Positions 32,297 to 39,413 of a stretch of DNA of 40,218 bases are shown in pieces (position 1 is the first letter of the stretch; each line of letters opens with the position of its first letter). Origin of the DNA: Methanosaeta sp. PtaB.Bin018 (lineage in GTDB: Archaea > Halobacteriota > Methanosarcinia > Methanotrichales > Methanotrichaceae); assembly GCA_002067755.1 (NCBI GenBank), contig MVQH01000021.1, positions 1 to 40,218 on the forward strand, in the 5' to 3' direction. The translations under genes were made by a program, and so were the position numbers. A model generated the notes under the pieces. The model saw only the letters and a list, made by a program, of their open reading frames with translations. It was not told the DNA's origin and searched no databases.

Positions 32297-32395
32297 GCAT
32301 CTTCACTTCCTGAATTGGAGTCTTTGTGACCATATTTTAAGCTTTCTAGGATTTATACTATTGTCAACCGCAGCAGTGCGAATATTAGCATCCAT

Positions 32396-32941
32396 TCAAT
32401 TCTTCGAGCCGAATAGATCCAAGATCCTTGCTGCGATAAACTGGGCGCTCTCTTCGGGACTTTGCTGCACCGAATCGACCTGGATTTCAGGAGAGTGCGG
32501 CTCCTCATAGGCTACATTGACTCCTGGAACTGCTGCCCTCTCCCTTGCTGCCTTCTTGTAGATATTCTTGGGCGAAAATTCTGCATTTCGCCTAGCTTCG
32601 CGCTCCATGCAGACCTCCAATGGCGCCTGTATAAATACCTCCCCGAAATTTTTGATCAGGCCGCGGGCAAAGTCGCGATAGCGGCGTCTGTTCGCAGTGG
32701 CATCGACTATCACATTTACACCCTCTTCTGCAAGCAGCTTGGCCATGTAAGCCAGGCTCGCGTAAACGATCTCCCTCTCCTCATCTGTGTATCTGGGCTG
32801 GGGCGTTATCGCCCTTCGTATCTCGTCAAGCTGGAGGATTTTTGCACTCGTCCCTTTTTCAGACAATATCGCCTTCACTCGCTGCGCAATTGTTGTCTTG
32901 CCGCATCCAGGAAGTCCCGTGAACCATACAACCCAGGCCAT
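32396..32941 (-). CDS. Adenylylsulfate-kinase-like P-loop kinase
   Basis: A 181-residue P-loop kinase. Walker A is FTGLPGCGKTTIAQR at residues 7-21, followed by LQLDEIRRAITPQPRYTDEERE, VDATANRRRYRDFARG and a FIQAPLEVCMEREARRN segment, all as in the CysC (APS kinase) family. APS kinase phosphorylates adenylyl sulfate to PAPS; in archaea without sulfate activation related proteins may phosphorylate other adenylylated or small substrates. No sulfurylase gene is nearby. It lies 99 bases upstream of the GAPDH-like gene on the same strand, with a T-rich TATA-like region just before its ATG. Confidence 0.8.
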   Translation of the reverse strand: MAWVVWFTGLPGCGKTTIAQRVKAILSEKGTSAKILQLDEIRRAITPQPRYTDEEREIVYASLAYMAKLLAEEGVNVIVDATANRRRYRDFARGLIKNFGEVFIQAPLEVCMEREARRNAEFSPKNIYKKAARERAAVPGVNVAYEEPHSPEIQVDSVQQSPEESAQFIAARILDLFGSKN

Positions 32942-33023
32942 AAATTGTTAAGAGCTCCCGCATGAATAAAAATCCAATCCTTCTGGATCCTCAACTGTTA
33001 CATATTCTTAAATCAAACAAAAG

Positions 33024-33034
33024 ATTAATATAAG
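33024..33034 (+). promoter_or_regulatory. TATA region of the MC1 gene
   Basis: GATTAATATAA, about 75 bases before the MC1 start, is the best TATA candidate; a second AT-rich block (GATATATAG) follows at 33042-33050. Highly expressed chromatin genes usually have strong TATA boxes, which fits. Confidence 0.45.
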
Positions 33035-33103
33035 TGCATATGATATATAGAGGTGCATCGATGCATATTGTACGCAGCATGTAGGTTTAGTGGGGTATAA
33101 AAC

Positions 33104-33376
33104 ATGGCAGAAAAGAGAAATTTCGCATTAAGGGATAAGAATGGAAATGAGATAGGAGTTTTTTGCGGAAAGCAGCCCAGGCAAGCGGCACTAAAGGCCG
33201 CAAATCGCGGTTTCACAGATATCAGGCTCCGTGAGCGAGGCACCAAGAAGGTGCATGTCTTCAGAGGCGAGCGCAAGCAGGTTCCCAAGCCCTCCAACGC
33301 CCCAGGATGGATGCCGTCGAATATCTGGAAGCCAAGTGTCAAAAAGGTCGGCATTGAGAAGCTGGAGAGACTATAA
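33104..33376 (+). CDS. Chromosomal protein MC1
   Basis: A 90-residue small basic DNA-bending protein of the Methanosarcinales/haloarchaeal MC1 family: RNFALRDKNGNEIGVFCGKQ, PRQAALKAANRGFTDIRLRERG, TKKVHVFRGERKQVPKP, APGWMPSNIWKPSVKKVGIEKLE. It binds double-stranded DNA as a monomer and kinks it sharply. Compared with the classic Methanosarcina protein as I recall it, the loop after AANRG is several residues shorter, and a cysteine (GVFCGK) replaces a threonine. The gene has its own promoter region and converges on the ribosomal operon. Confidence 0.93.
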   Translation: MAEKRNFALRDKNGNEIGVFCGKQPRQAALKAANRGFTDIRLRERGTKKVHVFRGERKQVPKPSNAPGWMPSNIWKPSVKKVGIEKLERL

Positions 33377-33420
33377 AAAAAGTAAACTATTAAAAAAGTG
33401 GAGACTATAAAAAGGAGAAA
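33373..33420 (-). terminator. Oligo-T terminators of the spt5-rpl operon
   Basis: On the minus strand, just after the rpl12 stop, the sequence reads CCTTTTTATAG, ACTTTTTTAATAG and ACTTTTTTTATAG in turn. Three T-runs of five to seven in 48 bases are strong archaeal-type termination signals. Two of them are embedded in a short direct repeat (GACTATAAAAA on the plus strand). Confidence 0.7.
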
Positions 33421-33432
33421 GAGCTGAGCGAC

Positions 33433-33744
33433 TCAGCCGAACAGGGCGCCCAGGCCCTCGACTCCGCTCTCCTCGGCCTCTTCCTTCTTCTCTTCTTTCT
33501 TCTCTTCCTTTGCGGCAGGCGCAGCTGCTGCTGCAGCAGCAGCGGGAGCTGCAGCGGCTACAGGCATGGCTGCAGCTTGGGATAGGACCTTGGCAATGTC
33601 CACGCCTTCCAGCGCAGCCACTAGGGCCTTGATCCTCACATCATCGGCTGCAACGCCAGCAGCCTCGACTACCTTCTTAATTCCATCCTCTTTGACATCT
33701 TTTCCTGCGCTGTGAAGCAGTAATGCAGCGTATACATATTCCAT
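33433..33744 (-). CDS. rpl12: Ribosomal protein P1/L12 (archaeal)
   Basis: A 103-residue stalk protein that recruits elongation factors. It has the helical dimerisation domain ([20 protein letters not shown]), an alanine-rich hinge and the charged tail ([15 protein letters not shown]) ending in VEGLGALFG, which contacts the factors. The ATG at 33744 follows GAGGTCGATTCAA; a TTG at 33759 lies in that site and is not used. Last gene of the operon, 28 bases after rpl10. Confidence 0.97.
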   Translation of the reverse strand: MEYVYAALLLHSAGKDVKEDGIKKVVEAAGVAADDVRIKALVAALEGVDIAKVLSQAAAMPVAAAAPAAAAAAAAPAAKEEKKEEKKEEAEESGVEGLGALFG

Positions 33745-33772
33745 TTGAATCGACCTCAATATTTAATCCAAA

Positions 33773-34738
33773 TCAACCAAATAGAGCGCCGAGTCCTGCT
33801 GCGGCGTCTCCTTCATCCTTCTTCTCCTCTTCCTCTTCTACTGGTGCAGCTGCGCCAGCAGCTGCTGATGGTGCCATCTCTCCACTGGTCAAGCTCGCAA
33901 TGGCTTTGGCATTTGAAGCAGCCTTGGCCAAAATCAGCTCCATCTGACTGGGCACGGGTATTCCCGCCTCCATGACAAGTCCGATCGCCTTGCTCTGGGC
34001 CTTCTGCAGCATGGGTCCGACCGTCTCGGGCGTAGCATAGCCGATCTCCACGGCAAAGCTGAACGCCTTGGCTGAAGCGAGGCTAAGTTCGGAGATCTGA
34101 GCCCCAACATCAATGCACAGATCCTTGGACTTGAAGATCAGGCCGCCCTCATAGACTGCCCTGAGGTCAAGGCCAACCAGCTTGGGAAAGATCTCCATCG
34201 TCTTCAAAATCTCCGCGGTCTTGGCAGAGACGACGTCTCCCTCTTTGGCCAGGGTGATCCTTTGGTTTATGACCACCTTCCCGCCTTTTATGGCGGCAGG
34301 AATCCCAGCCGCCTGGAGCTTTCCGACCATTGGCCCGGGCGAGAAAGACGTCTCTCCTGCCTCGACCACGATGTCTTTGGGCGCTTTTGCGCCAGGCTTA
34401 ATTGGCATCGGCTTCTTGCCCTTCTCCAGCATGCTGCTGAGCCTGAAAGGATTCTCATCGCAAAAGATAAGTGCCGTCTGATCCTCGATGTAATCTGCCA
34501 GCGGCCTTATCTTTGGGTCGGATGCCTCAAGGGCGCGGCGCGCGATGGTATTTCGCACCATCCTTATCTCTACATTGCCCCTGAGGTCTCCGCGCATCTG
34601 TTGAAGATTGCTGGCCGGAATCTCTCGCAGTCCTACTACTCCGATCACTCTGCTTTTGCTGATCTTCTCGATCAGCTCTTGCACATCCTTGACCTTCCAT
34701 TCGGGCAAGTGGGCAGTTCGACGAACTACTCCTGCCAT
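33773..34738 (-). CDS. rpl10: Ribosomal protein L10/P0
   Basis: A 321-residue stalk base protein that binds 23S rRNA and carries the L12 dimers. The rRNA-binding domain starts WKVKDVQELIEKISKSRVIG, the extra archaeal domain includes EAGETSFSPGPMVGKLQAAG, and the C-terminal helices hold L12 before an EEEEKKDEG tail and LGALFG, the same end as L12. The start ATG at 34738 lies one base after the rpl1 stop and behind GGGTGATCTGAA, which overlaps that stop. Confidence 0.97.
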   Translation of the reverse strand: MAGVVRRTAHLPEWKVKDVQELIEKISKSRVIGVVGLREIPASNLQQMRGDLRGNVEIRMVRNTIARRALEASDPKIRPLADYIEDQTALIFCDENPFRLSSMLEKGKKPMPIKPGAKAPKDIVVEAGETSFSPGPMVGKLQAAGIPAAIKGGKVVINQRITLAKEGDVVSAKTAEILKTMEIFPKLVGLDLRAVYEGGLIFKSKDLCIDVGAQISELSLASAKAFSFAVEIGYATPETVGPMLQKAQSKAIGLVMEAGIPVPSQMELILAKAASNAKAIASLTSGEMAPSAAAGAAAPVEEEEEKKDEGDAAAGLGALFG

Positions 34739-34739
34739 T

Positions 34740-35372
34740 TCAGATCACCCTTATGGAAGGGCCCATGGTGGTCTTGACATAAACGGACTTCAGGTTATGC
34801 CGACCATCCTTTAAGGTCTGTTCAAGCTTGGTGAGGACCGCATCGATGTTCTCGGCCAGCTCTTTTGTATTCATATTCCGATTCCCTACTGTCAGGTGAA
34901 AGGTCGGCCTGTCCCTGGACCTGATCCTGATCATATTCTTGAGCCTCTGCACTTGTGGGGTAATATCTTGCGTTGGCGGCAAGGGCGTGGGCATCTTGCC
35001 CCTCTTGCCCAAGATAGAGCCCAGGCTCTTACCGATGATTGGCATGAACTGAGTCTCTGCTATGAAGAACTTGTACTCATCTGCCAATTTGCGCGCTGCT
35101 CTCTTGTCTGTGCCAAGCTCCTTGATATCATCACCGGACAAGATCCGATCTGCGCCAGCGCTCTTGGCTCGCAAGGCAGTCTCTCCAGCAGCGAATACAG
35201 CAACCTTGGTAGGTTTGCCAAGGCCGTGTGGAAGGATAACCTCTACATCGACCCTGTTCCCGGGTATTGTGAGGTCGATGTTGTGGAGGTTGATGGCCAG
35301 GTCCACGCTCTCGCTGAACTTCCTGGCAGGTGCCTCAGTTATAGCCTGCTTGATGGCTTCTTCTAATTCCAT
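34740..35372 (-). CDS. rpl1: Ribosomal protein L1
   Basis: A 210-residue L1-stalk protein: MELEEAIKQAITEAPARKFS, DLAINLHNIDLTIPGNRVDV, LPHGLGKPTKVAVFA, LGKRGKMPTPLPPTQD. The ATG at 35372 is set by an excellent ACGGAGGATTGAA site; the frame stays open to 35423, but the upstream residues are not part of L1. In other methanogens L1 represses its own operon by binding a stalk-like RNA near its gene, so regulation in the 35373-35458 spacer is possible, though I saw no clear mimic. Confidence 0.97.
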   Translation of the reverse strand: MELEEAIKQAITEAPARKFSESVDLAINLHNIDLTIPGNRVDVEVILPHGLGKPTKVAVFAAGETALRAKSAGADRILSGDDIKELGTDKRAARKLADEYKFFIAETQFMPIIGKSLGSILGKRGKMPTPLPPTQDITPQVQRLKNMIRIRSRDRPTFHLTVGNRNMNTKELAENIDAVLTKLEQTLKDGRHNLKSVYVKTTMGPSIRVI

Positions 35373-35458
35373 TTCAATCCTCCGTAGTCTATCGACGTCC
35401 TTTAGGTCTCCTACGGTTCTCAAAAAAGAGAATCAAGTTTTAGAGTATAATGTTGTAT

Positions 35459-35935
35459 TTAAGCCTTCTCTTCTAGCATCTCATCGTACTTGCCGCTGGC
35501 AACTGCCATTTGGGCCTCTTTGCTGGGCATGCCATCGATGGTCGCGCCCACGGATCCCGCAGTCCCAATGACCTCTCGGGCTGCGTTCTTTAGGCTCTTG
35601 GAGAGAAGCCCTCTCCTCTTGATGTTTGCGATCTTCAGGACTTGCTCCATGGTCAGGTTTCCGACTGCGGACTTGTCGCCAGTGCCCTTCTCCAAGCCCA
35701 TCTCCTTTATTATCAAGGCCGATGTGGGTGGCGTTCCAACCTCGATCTCGAACTCCGTTCTGGACTTCACCAGGATCTTGACCGGAACCTGCATTCCATT
35801 CAAATCTTTCGTCTGCTCATTGATCTTGGCAACTACCTGGGCAACATTTACGCCCAGAGGTCCAAGGGCCGGGCCCAAAGGCGGTCCTGCACTGGCCTTT
35901 CCGCCAGGAACCAATGCTTCAACAACATTAGCCAA
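35459..35935 (-). CDS. rpl11: Ribosomal protein L11
   Basis: A 158-residue GTPase-centre protein: VVEALVPGGKASAGPPLGPA, LGPLGVNVAQVVAKINEQT, VGTPPTSALIIKEMGLEKG, QVLKIANIKRRGLLSKSLKN. It starts with TTG at 35935, after GAGGTGAT and 12 bases past the spt5 stop; no ATG is available in a fitting position and the second codon onward matches family starts (ANVVEAL). An 86-base spacer separates it from rpl1. Confidence 0.96.
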   Translation of the reverse strand: MANVVEALVPGGKASAGPPLGPALGPLGVNVAQVVAKINEQTKDLNGMQVPVKILVKSRTEFEIEVGTPPTSALIIKEMGLEKGTGDKSAVGNLTMEQVLKIANIKRRGLLSKSLKNAAREVIGTAGSVGATIDGMPSKEAQMAVASGKYDEMLEEKA

Positions 35936-35947
35936 ATCAAATCACCT

Positions 35948-36403
35948 CTAAGTTTCATCTTTACTGAGCACGCGCACGTGGTCTCCCCGCACGGTGATGG
36001 GAATGGGCACCATCGCTTCAAAGAGCTCTACAGTTATCTCTTCTTTTGCAACGTCCACGCGTTTGACCCTGGCTTTCTCCCCCTTGAACGGCCCAGATAT
36101 GAGCTCAACAATGGCGCCTTCGTTAATCCCGATTACTGCGGGCTTTGGTGTGAGAAAGTGTTCAACCTCTTCTATGTTCGAGGCCCCTTTTATCACAGAT
36201 CGTGCGTGGGGTATTCCTTGAATTGCCTGGTCTACGATCTCAGGAGCTGGAGACTCCACGAGTACATAGCCCTTCAGCACATCTGGTACCAGCAGTGCCC
36301 TTATATCATACTTTTCCTTGCGTGCAATCTGGGCGATCATGTTGGCCACCGATCGCTCCTGGTTGGCAGTGGTCTTCACAACATATATGCTGGTCTCGGA
36401 CAT
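35948..36403 (-). CDS. spt5: Transcription elongation factor Spt5 (NusG)
   Basis: A 151-residue NusG/Spt5 with the NGN domain ([36 protein letters not shown]) and a KOW domain ([20 protein letters not shown]). It bridges the RNA polymerase clamp and increases processivity with Spt4. ATG 36403 lies after a near-perfect AAGGAGGCGG. First gene of the spt5-rpl11-rpl1-rpl10-rpl12 operon. In many archaea secE precedes it; here no secE-sized frame is visible upstream and a TATA box lies in that place. Confidence 0.96.
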   Translation of the reverse strand: MSETSIYVVKTTANQERSVANMIAQIARKEKYDIRALLVPDVLKGYVLVESPAPEIVDQAIQGIPHARSVIKGASNIEEVEHFLTPKPAVIGINEGAIVELISGPFKGEKARVKRVDVAKEEITVELFEAMVPIPITVRGDHVRVLSKDET

Positions 36404-36879
36404 TCCGCCTCCTTAGACGAACCCCGCATATAAAAAGGTTTGTAAGGCTACCACATACCAGGATAGCTGAAATTTATCAAGGAATCAGGATCAGCAAAAG
36501 GGATGTGTCAGCACCTCCTCTCAGTGGCTGTAAACTATGCTCTTCAGTCAAGCAAGTACGTGAGCAGCTATCGAAGAATGACTGAAAATGAGAGCCATAC
36601 AAAAGGATTCGGACGTCGTCTGTGGTAGTGTGCCAAACTCCGAGAACTGCCTCTCAAACACAGGTAAATAGGAAGGCTCGTCTGAAATAGGAAGACTCTT
36701 AGGACTCCACACTTAGGAATCCTCGTCAAAAGAAATATATATGATTGTGCCAAATTATATAGCGTAGTGTAGTTGAATTCGATATCGAGGGATCTGTAAT
36801 CGTGAGCAATGGTTTCAACCAGTTCAAGTTGTAGATCTGAGTTATCATTGGCCAAATTAGGAACAAAAGAGATAGATGC
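36404..36879. other. 476-base intergenic region
   Basis: Apart from the operon's TATA box at its left edge, this stretch holds no recognisable gene. Both strands are rich in stops, so neither secE nor another small conserved protein is hidden here. AT-rich blocks AAATATATATG (36734-36744) and AATTATATAG (36754-36763) could be promoters for the exported protein that starts at 36880. The single longer minus frame at 36568-36855 has no ribosome site and no recognisable sequence. Confidence 0.5.
36426..36440 (-). promoter_or_regulatory. TATA box of the spt5-ribosomal operon
   Basis: Minus-strand AAACCTTTTTATATG has a strong TTTATATG core about 30 bases upstream of the spt5 ATG. The leader would be very short, just covering the ribosome site. 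Confidence 0.6.
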
Positions 36880-37344
36880 ATGTCCGGCTATTTATATACG
36901 TTCTTGTTATTAGCTGCGTTAATTGGCATTGTGGGTCAGGCCGAAGGGTCAAGTGAAAGTAACAACAGCTCAATCTACAGGATCATTCTAATTCAAGCTT
37001 TGACCCAATACGACGAGGACCTGAGCAGCTCTTCATATATTCTGGATGAGTTCGTTAAAAAAAATATCAGTAGCAATGATGCTATGGTTGCTACTACATC
37101 TCTCTTCATATTGGCCTCTCACACGCTGGAAACGCTTGAGGTCGCCAAGCTACCTATAGAGTATGCAGATTACCATAATGATACGATTCGTGCGCTGGAA
37201 TATCTGCGAGAATATCTCTGGGATATGGCTAAATTCTATGAGACCAATGAAATTAGTTATGCTTTGAGTGCTAAAGACAACTTCAATAGTAGTTTATACT
37301 ATTATGAAAAAGAGATGAGCCTTCTCAAAATTGGAGGTTCATAG
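36880..37344 (+). CDS. Small exported protein of unknown function
   Basis: A 154-residue protein that I do not recognise. Residues 1-23 (YLYTFLLLAALIGIVGQAEG) form a signal peptide. The mature part has several NxS/NxT sequons (e.g. SNNSSIY, NISSND, NDTIR, FNSSLYYY) and amphipathic helices, with no cysteine. It could be an S-layer-associated or extracellular helical protein. GAGAT before the start is a weak ribosome site. Its composition is more AT-rich than the flanking housekeeping genes, which suggests acquisition or relaxed constraint. Confidence 0.6.
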   Translation: MSGYLYTFLLLAALIGIVGQAEGSSESNNSSIYRIILIQALTQYDEDLSSSSYILDEFVKKNISSNDAMVATTSLFILASHTLETLEVAKLPIEYADYHNDTIRALEYLREYLWDMAKFYETNEISYALSAKDNFNSSLYYYEKEMSLLKIGGS

Positions 37345-37405
37345 AGTTCCACAAAAAAATATGGCTCTTCGCTAAATTGTGTGGGTGAGATCGGGCATGA
37401 AATAT

Positions 37406-37437
37406 CTCCTCTGTGCCTTCGTGTCTCTGCGGTTGAG
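37406..37437. repeat. Dispersed-repeat-like 'cgcagagacacgaagg' stretch
   Basis: On the minus strand this reads CAACCGCAGAGACACGAAGG followed by CACAGAGGAG. It is a well-known type of short repetitive sequence found between genes in many bacteria and archaea. A single copy is seen in the window. A second similar but weaker piece (CCCGAAGACGCAGAAATT) follows at about 37466-37483. Confidence 0.5.
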
Positions 37438-37520
37438 TTAGCGCATCACATTTCAGTACGGAGTCCCGAAGACGCAGAAATTTTGCGATTCAAGCTCGAC
37501 CATACCGAATAGCGAGGAAT

Positions 37521-37535
37521 CGTTTAAATAAAACG
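37521..37535 (+). promoter_or_regulatory. TATA box of the DUF389 gene
   Basis: CGTTTAAATAAAACG has a TTTAAATA core. A start site near 37550 would exclude the ATGs at 37538 and 37544 and favour the one at 37568. Confidence 0.5.
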
Positions 37536-37567
37536 AAATGGCAATGTTAGTCAAAAGATTGGATAAC

Positions 37568-38584
37568 ATGGCCCTTCGTTTGATAGAGATCAGCCTACCA
37601 AAGGTTAAGCTGCAGGCAGTAGAAGAGATTGTAAGCGGCAGAAGCGAAGTACTTGATATCATAATGCAGCCTGCTGTAAGCTCCTGGAAGATTTCGATAA
37701 TGGGTGAATTGAAGACCCGCCTTTCCACCGATTACATCCTCATCAGGATACTGGTCTTGGCAGAGGCAAGCCAGAGCCTGCTCGATCTTCTTGAAGAAAC
37801 GTTCTCCGATGTGGATGGTTTTCGGATCAACATCTTCGCATTGGAGGCATCCTTCCCTCCCATAATTTCCGAGAGCGCCAATCATAAGGAGAAGGTGAGC
37901 AGAGAAGAGCTGCACAATGATCTTGTGGAAGGAGCCAAGACCACAAAAATTTATATTTCTATGATAATACTATCTTCAATCGTCGCTGCAATCGGAGTCT
38001 TGAATGATAATGTGGCGGTGATAATCGGTGCGATGGTTATAGCACCTCTTCTCACGCCCAATGTATCCCTATCTTTGGCGACAACTCTGGGAGATCTGCC
38101 GCTGTTCAAGAGTGCCCTCAAAACCCTCTTCTTAGGGATCGCTATCGTCATAATTCTGTCTGCTGCTATAGGTTTTTTGTTGCACGTAGATCCTTCATTG
38201 CAGGAGATATCATCAAGGACCCATGTAGGGTTGATGGAGATCGTCTTGGCATTGGCCTCGGGGGCAGCGGGAGCATTGTCCTTTACATCTTATGCACCGG
38301 CAGTGCTTATCGGAGTGGCGGTGGCAGTTGCTCTTATGCCGCCTTTGGTCGTCTTTGGCTTGCTGCTCGGCGCTGGCAACTATTCCTTGGCGTTTGGGGC
38401 TTTGTCTCTATTTCTGGCCAATTTGATTTCGATCAACCTAGCTGGAGTTGCAACCTTCCTAGCTCAGGGAATCGAGCCCCGAACATGGTGGGAGGCAAAG
38501 AAGGCAAAGAGAGCCACTTTGCTCGCTATCGCGGGTTGGTTGTTATTATTAGCAATATTAATCTTTATAATATTATTATTCTGA
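37568..38584 (+). CDS. DUF389 / TIGR00341-type membrane protein
   Basis: A 338-residue membrane protein. The first 110 residues form a soluble ferredoxin-like domain (MALRLIEISLPKVKLQAVEE, SSWKISIMGELKTRLSTDYI). Then come about six hydrophobic segments, starting IYISMIILSSIVAAIGVL, with the family's conserved NDNVAVIIGAMVIAPLLTPN loop and VLIGVAVAVALMPPLVVFG. The function of the family is not established. The last span (TLLAIAGWLLLLAILIFIIL) ends nearly at the C-terminus. Starts at 37538 and 37544 are in frame but fall before the expected transcription start. It ends 17 bases from convergent mtxX. Confidence 0.85.
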   Translation: MALRLIEISLPKVKLQAVEEIVSGRSEVLDIIMQPAVSSWKISIMGELKTRLSTDYILIRILVLAEASQSLLDLLEETFSDVDGFRINIFALEASFPPIISESANHKEKVSREELHNDLVEGAKTTKIYISMIILSSIVAAIGVLNDNVAVIIGAMVIAPLLTPNVSLSLATTLGDLPLFKSALKTLFLGIAIVIILSAAIGFLLHVDPSLQEISSRTHVGLMEIVLALASGAAGALSFTSYAPAVLIGVAVAVALMPPLVVFGLLLGAGNYSLAFGALSLFLANLISINLAGVATFLAQGIEPRTWWEAKKAKRATLLAIAGWLLLLAILIFIILLF

Positions 38585-38601
38585 TAATGATGATCTCCAA
38601 T

Positions 38602-39399
38602 TCATCTGTTCATCATCCCCACCATGCTGCTTGCCAGCATCACAGGCCCGTCGAAGCTCTCCCGCGCCCTGGTGGAGTCCACGAAGACCCTGTCCATCAG
38701 CACTGGTGCGCCGTATGACTCAGCTTTGCACAACAGCAGCGTTGTTCTGAAGATCAAGTTCCCGGATACGCCCTCTGGGGCGATGATGATGTCGTCTCCC
38801 CTGCATGCTTCGATCAAAATTCCCCTGTGTTTTGCATCGACGCCCGCCTCCCGTGCCCTGGCGGCGATCAGCTCGCCCTCAGCAAGGCTGCGATCCACGC
38901 GCTCGCAGCGCCCCAGGTCCTCCATCCTGCCGCCCGAGAGCACAGAGACCTTTGGTGAGATGCCAAATCGCTGCACGAACCTAGCTCCCTCCAATGCCAG
39001 TCCCAGCCTCTCCGAGACGGTCTCGCCCTCATCGATCCCCACAGGTCCTAGCAGGAATGACCAGCCCGGCAGTTCAAGGAGCGCCAGACGCTTTACCTTG
39101 ATGTCAAACTGCCTGGCAAGGCACTTCATCGTCCTGCCTGCTGGCAGGTTGCCCCTCACGGCACCTTCTATCTCGCCATCCTTCAAGAGCCTGACAAGCT
39201 CCTCCCAGGGCTCATCAGTTGGGACGAACTCCAGGTCGCATTTGCAGCGTGGCTCGCCGACCAGCAGGAGATCGGCATACTTAGTGGCCGATTGAAGCGA
39301 AGCTATGAGCTTTGCATCTGAATTCCAGATGCCGATGCCTATGCGAGCGTGCCTTGCCACGGCCTTCTCCTGCATAGATCGCACAAAACCCTCGTCCAT
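38602..39399 (-). CDS. mtxX: Methanogenesis marker protein 4 (MtxX-like)
   Basis: A 265-residue protein with a phosphotransacetylase-like fold, matching the methanogen marker 4/MtxX family. Recognisable parts are RIGIGIWNSDAKLIASLQSA, LKDGEIEGAVRGNLPAG, FLLGPVGIDEGETVSERLGL and the end GDDIIIAPEGVSGNLIFRT. It is restricted to methanogens; despite its annotation as a possible methyltransferase subunit, its biochemistry is not firmly settled. The ATG at 39399 stands nine bases after AAGGTGG; an ATG at 39408 touches that site and is less likely. It follows the marker-2 gene by 14 bases, so both form an operon. Confidence 0.85.
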   Translation of the reverse strand: MDEGFVRSMQEKAVARHARIGIGIWNSDAKLIASLQSATKYADLLLVGEPRCKCDLEFVPTDEPWEELVRLLKDGEIEGAVRGNLPAGRTMKCLARQFDIKVKRLALLELPGWSFLLGPVGIDEGETVSERLGLALEGARFVQRFGISPKVSVLSGGRMEDLGRCERVDRSLAEGELIAARAREAGVDAKHRGILIEACRGDDIIIAPEGVSGNLIFRTTLLLCKAESYGAPVLMDRVFVDSTRARESFDGPVMLASSMVGMMNR

Positions 39400-39413
39400 G
39401 CAGCACATCCACC

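Noticed and set aside
33361-33420. Regulatory tandem repeat at the MC1 end (GACTATAAAAA twice)
   Set aside because: Explained more simply as the oligo-T terminator region of the convergent ribosomal operon.
36568-36855. 95-codon minus-strand frame
   Set aside because: No ribosome site, low-complexity, no recognisable motif; most likely chance.
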